64,000 nt of DNA from Rhodococcus sp. ARC_M6. GTDB lineage: Bacteria > Actinomycetota > Actinomycetes > Mycobacteriales > Mycobacteriaceae. Of this stretch, positions 45,044-53,019 are shown in pieces (position 1 is the first letter of the stretch; every line of letters starts with the position of its first letter). The translations under genes and the position numbers were made by a program. The notes below the pieces were generated by a model. That model was not told the origin of the DNA and made no database searches. It saw only the letters and a list, made by a program, of their open reading frames with translations. The DNA is taken from assembly GCF_022810305.1 (NCBI RefSeq), contig NZ_JALGQH010000021.1, positions 43,162 to 107,161 on the forward strand. The letters are read 5' to 3'.

Positions 45044-46152
45044 AGTATCTGGATGAGTTCTCCGACCCGGAGTTGGCGGGAAAACTACTGGACCAAATCC
45101 GTGCGCTTGCCACCCGCCGGTGGGCAATCATGGAAGTGTGCGGAGGCCAGACGCATTCGATCATCAGACACGGAATCGACCAATTGCTGCCCGAACAGAT
45201 CGAAATGATTCACGGCCCGGGATGCCCAGTCTGTGTCACACCGCTGGAGATCATCGACAAAGCCCTCGAGATTGCCGCCCGTCCGGACGTGATCTTCTGT
45301 TCGTTCGGAGACATGCTGAGGGTGCCCGGAAGCTCCTCGGACCTGTTTCGCATCAAGAGCGCCGGCGGTGACGTGCGGGTTGTGTATTCACCCCTCGATG
45401 CCCTCACTATCGCGAAGGAGAATCCGGACCGACAAGTCGTGTTCTTCGGTATCGGATTCGAAACCACCGCGCCGGCCAATGCCATGACTGTGTACCAGGC
45501 GCGCCGCTTGGGCATCAAGAACTTCTCGCTGCTGGTCTCGCACGTACTCGTCCCACCCGCAATGGCGGCGATCATGGATTCACCGGATTGCCGTGTGCAA
45601 GCATTTCTGGCGGCGGGCCACGTGTGCAGCGTGATGGGCACGTCCGAATATCCGTCTCTGGCCGAGAAGTACAAGGTACCGATCGTGGTCACGGGATTCG
45701 AGCCGCTCGATCTGCTCGAAGGCATCCGGAAGACCGTGCTGCAATTGGAGACTGGCAGATACGAGGTGGAAAACGCCTATGCACGGGCCGTGACGGCTGA
45801 GGGGAATACCGCAGCCAAAGCGATGCTCGAGGACGTGTTCGCGGTCTCCGATCGTACGTGGCGAGGAATCGGCTCCATCCCCGACAGCGGTTGGCAACTG
45901 GCGCCGAAGTATGCGGAATTCGATGCAGAACAACGATTCTCGGTCACTCACATTCACACCGAGGAATCCACGGTGTGCCGATCGGGTGAAGTGCTCCAAG
46001 GTCTGATCAAGCCGCATGAGTGCAGTGCGTTCGGCAAGCAGTGCACGCCGCGTAATCCATTGGGAGCGACAATGGTTTCGTCCGAAGGTGCGTGCGCCGC
46101 CTACTACCTGTATCGACGCTTGGACTTGCAGGAGGTGGGTCATGCCGGCTGA
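45040..46152 (+). CDS. hypD: Hydrogenase maturation protein HypD
   Basis: A 370-residue Fe-S scaffold on which the Fe(CN)2CO group is built together with HypC. Conserved motifs are [20 protein letters not shown] and [10 protein letters not shown], plus the C-terminal cysteine set near [15 protein letters not shown] and SEGACAAYY that binds the [4Fe-4S] cluster. GTG 45040 overlaps the hypC2 stop. The last 11 bases overlap hypE. Confidence 0.97.
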   Translation: MKYLDEFSDPELAGKLLDQIRALATRRWAIMEVCGGQTHSIIRHGIDQLLPEQIEMIHGPGCPVCVTPLEIIDKALEIAARPDVIFCSFGDMLRVPGSSSDLFRIKSAGGDVRVVYSPLDALTIAKENPDRQVVFFGIGFETTAPANAMTVYQARRLGIKNFSLLVSHVLVPPAMAAIMDSPDCRVQAFLAAGHVCSVMGTSEYPSLAEKYKVPIVVTGFEPLDLLEGIRKTVLQLETGRYEVENAYARAVTAEGNTAAKAMLEDVFAVSDRTWRGIGSIPDSGWQLAPKYAEFDAEQRFSVTHIHTEESTVCRSGEVLQGLIKPHECSAFGKQCTPRNPLGATMVSSEGACAAYYLYRRLDLQEVGHAG

Positions 46153-47212
46153 AAAGGGTGCACTCGTAGACGCGTCGTCCTGGGTTTGCCCTCTGCCGCT
46201 GCGTGATTCACCGAACATCGTCATGGGTCACGGCGGCGGCGGAGCGATGTCGGCGGAGTTGATCGAGCATCTCTTCCTACCGGCATTCGGTGAGGCAGCC
46301 GACGCAGACCTGGGAGATTCGGCGCTGATCGATATCGGCGGTGTGCGGCTTGCCTTTTCGACGGACTCCTACGTCGTCAAGCCGATGGTGTTTCCCGGCG
46401 GCACAATCGGCGATCTTGCTGTCAACGGTACGGTCAACGATCTGGCGATGGCGGGTGCGCAACCACTGGTGATGTCGACGGCCTTCATACTCGAGGAAGG
46501 TACCGCCCTCACGGACATCGCAGGCATCGCGTCGGCGTTGGGCAATGCGGCGCGCATCGCCGGAGTTCGGTTGGTAACAGGCGATACCAAGGTGGTCGAT
46601 GCTGGTCACGGTGACGGAGTATTCATCAACACGGCTGGGATCGGCGTGGTACCGGAGGGCGTGGATATCCGTCCGACGCGTGCCGCCGAGGGTGACGTGG
46701 TGATCGTCAGCGGAGACATCGGGGTGCACGGCGTTGCGGTGATGAGTTGCCGGGCCGGTCTTGAATTCGGAACCGAAGTGGAAAGTGACTGCGCTGCACT
46801 GAACGGCGTCGTCGCGGACATGATTGCGACCGGGGTCGATATTCACGTGCTTCGCGATCCGACTCGCGGCGGTGTGGCGGCCACGCTCAACGAGATCGCC
46901 CAGGCGTCGAACATCGGTGTGGCACTGGTGGAGCGCAGCCTTCCGATTCCGGCGGAGGTCCGTGATGCCTGCGGGCTTCTGGGGTTGGATCCTCTGTACG
47001 TAGCCAACGAAGGGAAACTTGTAGCGTTTGTTCCGCGCGAGGATGCCGACCGAATCCTGGAAGCGATGCGTGGCAACCCCCTGAGTAAGAGCGCGGCTGT
47101 GATCGGGGAGTGCGTAGCCGAGCATCGAGGAATGGTGGTTGCCCGGACGGCCCTCGGTGGAAACCGGGTAGTGGATCTTCCGGCCGGTGAGCAACTTCCG
47201 CGGATTTGCTGA
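46142..47212 (+). CDS. hypE: Hydrogenase maturation protein HypE
   Basis: A 356-residue AIR-synthase-like protein that dehydrates the HypF-made thiocarboxamide to thiocyanate on its C-terminal cysteine. Sequence marks are [41 protein letters not shown] and the C-terminal LPRIC ending in the catalytic Cys356. ATG 46142 lies within the end of hypD and fits the family start. The stop overlaps the next ATG (TGATG). Confidence 0.97.
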   Translation: MPAEKGALVDASSWVCPLPLRDSPNIVMGHGGGGAMSAELIEHLFLPAFGEAADADLGDSALIDIGGVRLAFSTDSYVVKPMVFPGGTIGDLAVNGTVNDLAMAGAQPLVMSTAFILEEGTALTDIAGIASALGNAARIAGVRLVTGDTKVVDAGHGDGVFINTAGIGVVPEGVDIRPTRAAEGDVVIVSGDIGVHGVAVMSCRAGLEFGTEVESDCAALNGVVADMIATGVDIHVLRDPTRGGVAATLNEIAQASNIGVALVERSLPIPAEVRDACGLLGLDPLYVANEGKLVAFVPREDADRILEAMRGNPLSKSAAVIGECVAEHRGMVVARTALGGNRVVDLPAGEQLPRIC

Positions 47213-47976
47213 TGCCTGCCGTTGAAACTGCGGGGCCGATCCTATTCGCACGGTACGCGTATCCACCCAACGAGTTGGGGTACTGCGGGCCGGATGATCC
47301 GTCGGCGTTGTTGCGTCAGGCCGGCGGAGTTGCGACAAATGAGGATCGGGACCGGGCGCGACAATTCGACGGAGCGTGGCCGTACTTGGAGGCACTGGCA
47401 TTGGGCGCCGGTATCGACGATCCGCTCGATCCGCGGGTGATCGAGGCCTATTGGGTTGGTAGCGATCTACTTGGCTCCCTGGAACCGAGAAAACTGTTGC
47501 AGCACTTACGTAGAGAGTTCGGTCTGCGCAACAATGTGGGTCTACTCGCCGATCTCGGAGGGCAAGATCACGCCCTCGCGCACCACAGTTTTCACGTTTT
47601 CGTCGTGTATCCGTGGGTGAAACTCCTCCGTAAACACGGTGCGGTGCCCCTCTCCGTTCTCCAGAACTGTCGAATCAGGTGGGGTGAAGTGCAAGAAGTC
47701 GGTGAGCAACACGCTGTTGTGCGTTCCGCGCCAATCACATTCGAGGGTGAGCGACTGGCGCGTGGCGCGCCGATAGTCGAGCGAGTGCGTTGGAACGTCG
47801 ACGGAATGTCACTGGCAGCCGCCCCGGTGCACGGTGGTTTGGTGACAATGCACTGGGATTGGTTGTGCGACAGCATCACAGCAGGGCAGTCCCGGGCATT
47901 GGACGGCGCTGAAGATTCAGCTCTCGAGATCGTGAACCGACGATTAAGCGAGCGCCGACTGTCGGACTTGGCCTGA
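47212..47976 (+). CDS. DUF6390-type hydrogenase-cluster protein
   Basis: A 254-residue protein with the N-terminal FARYAYPPNELGYCGPDD and later HHSFHVFVVYPWVKLLRKHG. It matches the DUF6390 family as I recall it, found at the end of actinobacterial hydrogenase loci. The role is unknown, although its coupling to hypE (TGATG) suggests maturation or regulation. Its 3' end overlaps the convergent Zn-ribbon gene by 33 bases, so no intrinsic terminator separates them. Confidence 0.72.
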   Translation: MPAVETAGPILFARYAYPPNELGYCGPDDPSALLRQAGGVATNEDRDRARQFDGAWPYLEALALGAGIDDPLDPRVIEAYWVGSDLLGSLEPRKLLQHLRREFGLRNNVGLLADLGGQDHALAHHSFHVFVVYPWVKLLRKHGAVPLSVLQNCRIRWGEVQEVGEQHAVVRSAPITFEGERLARGAPIVERVRWNVDGMSLAAAPVHGGLVTMHWDWLCDSITAGQSRALDGAEDSALEIVNRRLSERRLSDLA

Positions 47977-48345
47977 CGAAACCTCGAAGACGGGCAACTG
48001 CCCGGCGCTCCCCATCGACGTATATTCGACTCGGATCCGGCCGTCGGACGTTGTCGGAACCGTTCCGGTTACCCACGAATACACCCAAGGGCCGTCGTCG
48101 AGTTCGACAATCGCGATCGTGCAGGGTTCGATCTTGCTGAAAAGGTGGTCGACCTCGCGCTCGACTACCTTGAACGACACGATGGAACCGACGCCGCAAG
48201 ACTCGACTGGTACGAACGTGGTGCCGTGACACCACGAGCACTCTGCCATTGTCGGTGCGAGCAAGGTTGCGCAGTGCGAGCAACGCAGGATCATGAGTTT
48301 GCAGTGTGAATGCACGCCCGCTCGGGTCAGGCCGTCGACGGTCAT
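47944..48345 (-). CDS. Zn-ribbon/OB-fold (DUF35-like) protein
   Basis: A 133-residue protein with a rubredoxin-like zinc ribbon (LRCSHCATLLAP...ECSWCHGTTF) followed by an OB-fold (VGSIVSFKVVEREVDHLFSKIEPCTIAIVEL). Such proteins pair with thiolases or acyl-CoA dehydrogenase-like hydratases in lipid and steroid degradation, often as acyl-CoA-binding subunits. Here no thiolase is adjacent. The ATG at 48345 has GGAG nine bases upstream; a start at the internal ATG before ILRCSHC is possible. Its end overlaps the hydrogenase cluster's last gene tail to tail. Confidence 0.7.
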   Translation of the reverse strand: MTVDGLTRAGVHSHCKLMILRCSHCATLLAPTMAECSWCHGTTFVPVESCGVGSIVSFKVVEREVDHLFSKIEPCTIAIVELDDGPWVYSWVTGTVPTTSDGRIRVEYTSMGSAGQLPVFEVSSGQVRQSALA

Positions 48346-48579
48346 TTGTGTGGCTCCGTGAAAAGCGTGCTGTCGCCGAGGTATAGGGGCTTGCCGATCA
48401 TGGGGTTCCGCTTCTGGTTACGCGGACGAGTTCTGGTGAGGGTTGTTCCGGTCCGCTGCGTCTTTTTCTTCTACTGATCTTCTCAATCGAACCCTCCGTG
48501 GGTTTGCTGATCAGCGACACATGCTTGACGCTCGGCGACAGGTCTTCTGGTCTTCTACTGGCCTCCTTCTGGGACGAGG

Positions 48580-49515
48580 TCAGTGACAACGGGCTCGAAA
48601 CTGCGTGGGGTTGACCCCGTACCGCGTTGTGAAGTTCCGACTGAATTGCGCGAGGTCGAAGTATCCGTAGCGGGCAATGATCGTCGAAATGCTCGACTTC
48701 GGTTCGACCAACAGTGCATGACGGCTCTTCTCCATCCGTCGGCCCCGAATCCAATTGGCCACGGTTTCTCCTTCGCGGGCAAACAGTCGGTGCAGAGTGC
48801 GTGTGGAGATGAAGAAGTGATCAGCGACGTGCTGCGGGTCGAGTAGAGGGTCAGCAAGGTTCAGCTCGATGAAGTGGAGTACCTGTTTGGTCAGGCTTTG
48901 CGTCGAAGCGGTGATTTCGCGTTGTTCGAGGCCTGCGGTGACGGCCAGAGCAGCGAGTTCATCGGCAAAACGGATTCCGCTGGCAGCGGAGACATCGCTA
49001 CCCAAGTTCACGACATCGGTGAGGGCGTGAGCGAGAATCCCGCTGATTCCTGAGTTTCCAGGCAAGCAGAGAGCAGTAATCTGCTCGGATTCGAGTCGGT
49101 CAAGGGCAATCGCTTCTCGCTGCCAGGTAAATACCAACAGCTTCCAATCGTCATCGAGTTGCCAGCGGAATGGACGCGCGGTTTCGTAGACGGCAAAGTC
49201 GCCAACTTTCACGTTGCAGGATCGACCGTCCTGTCTGAGGTGACCAGAGCCTTGGGTGACGAGTCCGATCTGAAAGAGTTCTGCGGGTTCGGTGGCAACC
49301 AGCCGTTTCGACCTGGTGAAGACTTGCGGCGACGACGAGACCTCGGCCGCGGAAAGGTGTCCCAATTCCCGATTCCAGACAGTGCCGTTGAGTGGTCCCC
49401 GTGGTTCTGGCTCGATTTTTGGGGCGATATCGAGCGCCACGAACTTGGACCGGATCAGATCGGTCCACTCGTCGATACTTCCCGCTGTCACGGGTTGGTT
49501 CGGACGTGTGGTCAT
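48580..49515 (-). CDS. AraC-family transcriptional regulator
   Basis: A 311-residue regulator with an N-terminal AraC-binding-like domain (FQIGLVTQGSGHLRQDGRSCNVKVGDF) and a C-terminal double HTH (DPQHVADHFFISTRTLHRLFAREGE and GYFDLAQFSRNFTTRYGVNPTQFR). The arrangement is that of the AraC-binding-like plus HTH_18 activators that often control catabolic genes. ATG 49515 is preferred over an in-frame start 12 codons earlier. It is divergent from the 55-codon ORF at 49656. The target is unknown; no catabolic operon is next to it. Confidence 0.87.
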   Translation of the reverse strand: MTTRPNQPVTAGSIDEWTDLIRSKFVALDIAPKIEPEPRGPLNGTVWNRELGHLSAAEVSSSPQVFTRSKRLVATEPAELFQIGLVTQGSGHLRQDGRSCNVKVGDFAVYETARPFRWQLDDDWKLLVFTWQREAIALDRLESEQITALCLPGNSGISGILAHALTDVVNLGSDVSAASGIRFADELAALAVTAGLEQREITASTQSLTKQVLHFIELNLADPLLDPQHVADHFFISTRTLHRLFAREGETVANWIRGRRMEKSRHALLVEPKSSISTIIARYGYFDLAQFSRNFTTRYGVNPTQFRARCH

Positions 49516-49655
49516 CGGCGATTCTCGAGTGTGTGCGACAAGTCTGATCATGGCTGGCGATGGGACTGTGAAACCCTCATTGCTATTCCAGATATTACGC
49601 TGATCAGCTGGGTGACAGAGAGTAATCTGCGCGCACCGGTGGAAGAATTGGAGTC

Positions 49656-49823
49656 ATGTTCCGTGATCGGCCGGCACGTGTCGACGGTGCGCTGGCGGTG
49701 TCCGCCGGAACCTTCTCCGGGGTCGCTGCCGGAGCGACGAGCGGAAGCGTGTGGGAAGGAATTATCACCGGGACGGCGATAGCGGCCGCATTTGTTGTCG
49801 CAAGGTTGCTGATCCGCGGTTGA
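49656..49823 (+). CDS. Small 55-residue membrane protein candidate
   Basis: An ATG-initiated ORF preceded by GGAG at a short spacing. It encodes 55 residues: a charged start MFRDRPARVDG, a Gly/Ala-rich glycine-zipper-like hydrophobic region, and a second hydrophobic stretch TAIAAAFVVARLLI. The protein composition looks real, but I cannot place it in a family. It is divergent from the AraC regulator, which might control it. Confidence 0.45.
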   Translation: MFRDRPARVDGALAVSAGTFSGVAAGATSGSVWEGIITGTAIAAAFVVARLLIRG

Positions 49824-49846
49824 AGAGCGGGGCAGGCGAGTGATCG

Positions 49847-50127
49847 TTAGATGTCGCGCGCGTTCGTGACGAGTTTATGGACATCGAGCTCCATGTCGTC
49901 GAGGCCGAAGCTGATGATGCGTTCGGGGTGGATGCGGACTATCGGACCATCCAGACCACGAGAAGCAGCAGTGCCATGTTGTAGCCCTGGATGTCGATAG
50001 TGGCTGTATCGGGGTTGTAGTGGAAGCCCACGGGACTTACTTGCAGAGTGCCGTTCGGTTGAACGGTCGCCAGTCGTCCGAGGCGTTGTGACGCCAGATA
50101 GTCGAGTTCCTGCTGGGTGAAGGACAT
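49847..50127 (-). pseudogene. F420/PPOX-class oxidoreductase broken by an internal deletion
   Basis: The N-terminal half of a pyridoxamine-phosphate-oxidase-like F420-dependent enzyme is intact from ATG 50127: FTQQELDYLASQRLGRLATV and SPVGFHYNPDTATIDIQGYN. Directly after GYNMA the frame runs into unrelated residues and stops at 49939. The family's C-terminus (GPIVRIHPERIISFGLDD) appears at once in another frame and continues to a stop at 49847. The central 60-odd residues are missing, so an internal deletion with a frameshift has killed the gene. Confidence 0.75.
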
Positions 50128-50270
50128 GAAACAACGTTCGAACCTCAAGCGCACTCGAGGTCAAGGTGGCGTCATCGGGTCAGCTGACTCGCCAAGAATG
50201 TCCGAAATTTCCTGATCTTCTGCTTGGATCGCTAATTTGTGAGGGGCTGTCGGAGGTTGGGTAGGCGACG

Positions 50271-50321
50271 CTGTGGGTTTGTGACTGCTGTGGGTTTGTG
50301 ACTGCTGTGGGTTTGTGACCG
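50271..50321. repeat. Three tandem 17-bp repeats
   Basis: CTGTGGGTTTGTGACTG is repeated at 50271-50287, 50288-50304 and 50305-50321; the last copy differs by one base. It lies in the non-coding stretch past the 3' end of the HNH gene. Confidence 0.95.
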
Positions 50322-50330
50322 CATGCGTCG

Positions 50331-50363
50331 GGCTTCGCATCGGCGAGAATCTGATGCGAAGCC
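50331..50363 (-). terminator. Hairpin downstream of the HNH gene
   Basis: An 11-bp perfect stem (50331-50341 with 50353-50363) with an 11-nt loop, 32 bases past the 3' end of the HNH gene. No T tract, so terminator function is tentative. Confidence 0.55.
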
Positions 50364-50394
50364 TGGCACGTCTGCAGTTGTGGTGCAACATAAT

Positions 50395-51762
50395 TCAGGT
50401 GCGTAGCACCGGCCCCGGACGCAGGGTTGATCGCCGCGGCCGCTGTTCCGGATCGATTCCCGCCGGCGGAATGAACCACGGCTTCCGATCGGACCCCATC
50501 TTGATTTCCCACTGCCCCGCGAACCCGGCCTTACGGTGAATCAGAGTGTGGTGCGCTCGGCACAGCAAGGTGAGGTTGTCCATCACCGTCAACCCGCCCT
50601 TCGACCACGGCCGAATATGGTGCGCATCGCACCACGCCGGCACCGCATCACAGGAGGGGAACGCGCACCCCTTGTCGCGGGCGATCAACGCCGTCCGTTG
50701 CGCCGTCGAGACCAACCTTTTGAGAGGACTCACATCGAGCGGGGCACCGTTCTCATCCAGCAGCACCGTCGAGAGCATGCAATCACACGCCAGCATCCGG
50801 GTGCGGGTGATACTGAGCGGTCCCATCCACGGCATGTGCCCGACATCAAGATCGTCGAGGTCGTCGAAGCTCCACACCGGTATACCTTCGACGTCAGTCT
50901 CGTCATCGGGAGAAGCCGAGCGAGAAGTTGCAGTACTGGCGCAGTCCCGATGCTCCGCAAGATCTTTCGCAGACACATGCACATTCACATGCGGACGCTG
51001 ACCACCGTCCACCCCTGTCGCCGCATTGTCGAGATACCGGCGAATCAACTCCGTCAACGCATCCGCCGTCCGCTTGGCCGCCGACCGCGCATCCGGAGTC
51101 CCGTCCGCGGCAGGGGTCGGCATCGACAACCCCGACAACGCCGAAAGAAGCATCTCGCCGGTCAACGCATCGAACTCACCTTTGATCACCACCCGACCGT
51201 TCAACGTCGGCGCGATGCGCAACTCATTCCGGTCGTCGTCTTCCCCGGCCGAGATGTCCTCGGATTCGAAGATCCGCTCGAGCACTGCAATGGCGTAGCG
51301 CAGTTTCGTGGTGGTCGCCTCCACCCCGGAAGCTGCGGCGAGCAAGGTTTTCAAGCAGTACGGCAGAGCCGACTCCGGCATCCCTTTCGGTGGGAACTCG
51401 CAGAATGCGGTGATCAGCGCGGCATGGTCGACGGTGAGGTCACCGGCATCGAACTGGGCCGCGACAGCGGGGAATGCCCGTAGTGCCACTCCGAGGGCGG
51501 CGATCTTGTTTCCGGCCGCATTCTGCAACATCGTGTTCGCGGCCAGCCAGCGGCCGACGCCGCGGTAACACAGCACTTGCTCGTCCGGATGAAGGGCTAA
51601 CGCGTCGACCGCGGCAACCCGGATGGCTTCCAGCCGTAGGATTTCCGCCGATGCCGTGATGGCGACTTCCCGCACGTCGCACGGACGTAGTTGCCACAGC
51701 ATGCCGCGCACATTAATTGCAGAACCAGCTACAACATCGGCAACTGCGGTATCGACGCTCAT
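50395..51762 (-). CDS. DUF222/HNH endonuclease-domain protein (13E12 repeat family)
   Basis: About 455 residues. A long N-terminal DUF222 region (PDEQVLCYRGVGRWLAANTML, HAALITAFCEFP) is followed by a C-terminal HNH nuclease motif (CAFPSCDAVPAWCDAHHIRPW, then DNLTLLCRAHHTLIHRKAGF). This is the actinobacterial 13E12 family, of which several M. tuberculosis members are LexA-controlled. GGGGGA stands before the ATG at 51762; an ATG four codons earlier is possible. A near-consensus SOS box lies 31-46 bases upstream. The role is unknown; mobile or DNA-damage functions are suspected. Confidence 0.88.
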   Translation of the reverse strand: MSVDTAVADVVAGSAINVRGMLWQLRPCDVREVAITASAEILRLEAIRVAAVDALALHPDEQVLCYRGVGRWLAANTMLQNAAGNKIAALGVALRAFPAVAAQFDAGDLTVDHAALITAFCEFPPKGMPESALPYCLKTLLAAASGVEATTTKLRYAIAVLERIFESEDISAGEDDDRNELRIAPTLNGRVVIKGEFDALTGEMLLSALSGLSMPTPAADGTPDARSAAKRTADALTELIRRYLDNAATGVDGGQRPHVNVHVSAKDLAEHRDCASTATSRSASPDDETDVEGIPVWSFDDLDDLDVGHMPWMGPLSITRTRMLACDCMLSTVLLDENGAPLDVSPLKRLVSTAQRTALIARDKGCAFPSCDAVPAWCDAHHIRPWSKGGLTVMDNLTLLCRAHHTLIHRKAGFAGQWEIKMGSDRKPWFIPPAGIDPEQRPRRSTLRPGPVLRT

Positions 51763-51792
51763 CGGATCCCCCATCCTTGCCCCCAATGATAC

Positions 51793-51808
51793 TCGAACAT
51801 CTATTCGA
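51793..51808. promoter_or_regulatory. LexA (SOS) box upstream of the HNH gene
   Basis: TCGAACATCTATTCGA matches 11 of 12 fixed positions of the actinobacterial LexA consensus TCGAAC-N4-GTTCGA (A instead of the first G on the right arm). It is placed between the divergent HNH and lplA genes, nearer to the HNH start. Confidence 0.75.
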
Positions 51809-51949
51809 GTCAAGGGAAAGTTTCAGTGGAGATTCAGCAGACTTTCCGAAAACCGTTGCAGCAAAGAATCTTCAGGAACTTAACGGTGGGGATCCAGGAC
51901 TTGCTCAAGCCGTGCCGGCTGTCGATCCACGCACCGATAGACTGACCAG

Positions 51950-52999
51950 ATGCGCGGAGAGTACAAGGTCCCAGGTGGCAAGCTGGTAGCAGTCGATGTC
52001 GAGATCGAGGAGGGACAACTGTCCCGAGTCGCGGTGTCCGGTGATTTTTTCCTCGAGCCCGACAGTGCTCTGGACGATATCAACGCAGCCTTGACCGGAA
52101 TGCCGGCTGACGCCAATGTGGACCAACTCGCTGACGCCATCACTGCCTCGCTCGATGCCTCCGTTTCAATGATCGGGTTCACTCCGGAGTCGGTCGGTAT
52201 CGCGATCCGGCGTGCACTCGGCCACGCCACGAGTTGGGCGGACCACACATTCGACGTCATCCCGCCCGTGGTGCTCGATCCCGCGATGCATGTTGCGCTG
52301 GACGAGGTCATTGCGCGTGAGGTGGCGTCCGGCGAGCGGCCGCCTACCCTGCGGTTCTGGGACTGGGACTCGCCGCTGGTAGTTATCGGCTCGTTCCAGT
52401 CCGTTCGGAACGAGGTCGACGCCGAAGCTGCTGCGCGGCACGGTATCGGCGTCGTGCGGCGGATTTCCGGTGGTGGCGCGATGTTCATGGAGCCGGGCAA
52501 CTGCATCACGTATTCGCTGGCGGTGCCGGCGTCGCTGGTGGAGGGGCTGAGTTTCGAGAGGTCCTACGCGTTCCTCGACCAGTGGGTGATGGGTGCGCTT
52601 GCGGACGTCGGGATCAACGCCCGGTATGTGCCTCTCAACGACATCGCTTCCGACAAGGGCAAGATTGCCGGCGCCGCGCAGAAGCGGTTCGCTTCGGGCA
52701 CCGTGCTGCATCACGTGACGATGGCCTATGACATCGATGCGGAGAAGATGACGCAGGTTCTGCGGATCGGGCGGGAGAAGATGTCGGACAAGGGCACCAC
52801 GAGCGCAGCGAAGAGGGTCGACCCGCTTCGTTCGCAGACCGGCATGACCCGCGCCGCGATCCTGACTGCATTCTTGGACCACTTCCGAGCCCAGTACGAC
52901 ACTCACGACAGTGATTACACCGCCGCCGAATTGACACAGGCAAGTGAGCTGGTGGAGACGAAGTTCAGCACCGAGAAGTGGACGCACCGCGTGCCGTGA
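51950..52999 (+). CDS. lplA: Lipoate-protein ligase A
   Basis: A 349-residue enzyme attaching free lipoate to E2 and GcvH proteins. The first 90 residues resemble the accessory lipoate-ligase domain (EYKVPGGKLVAVDVEIEEGQL), placed N-terminally. The catalytic BPL/LplA domain follows, with RRISGGGAMFMEPGNCITYSL and the lysine motif DIASDKGKIAGAAQKRF. ATG 51950 is near the promoter gap shared with the HNH gene. The stop codon lies in the loop of a terminator hairpin. Confidence 0.9.
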   Translation: MRGEYKVPGGKLVAVDVEIEEGQLSRVAVSGDFFLEPDSALDDINAALTGMPADANVDQLADAITASLDASVSMIGFTPESVGIAIRRALGHATSWADHTFDVIPPVVLDPAMHVALDEVIAREVASGERPPTLRFWDWDSPLVVIGSFQSVRNEVDAEAAARHGIGVVRRISGGGAMFMEPGNCITYSLAVPASLVEGLSFERSYAFLDQWVMGALADVGINARYVPLNDIASDKGKIAGAAQKRFASGTVLHHVTMAYDIDAEKMTQVLRIGREKMSDKGTTSAAKRVDPLRSQTGMTRAAILTAFLDHFRAQYDTHDSDYTAAELTQASELVETKFSTEKWTHRVP

Positions 53000-53012
53000 G
53001 GTGCGTCCACTT
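52976..53012. terminator. Bidirectional terminator overlapping the lplA 3' end
   Basis: A 13-bp perfect stem (52976-52988 with 53000-53012) with an 11-nt loop that contains the lplA stop codon. It lies between convergent lplA and the membrane-protein gene and can serve both. Confidence 0.85.
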
Positions 53013-53019
53013 GCATCGG

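Noticed and set aside
50271..50321. Possible CRISPR array
   Set aside because: The 17-bp units are directly adjacent with no spacers, and there are no cas genes.
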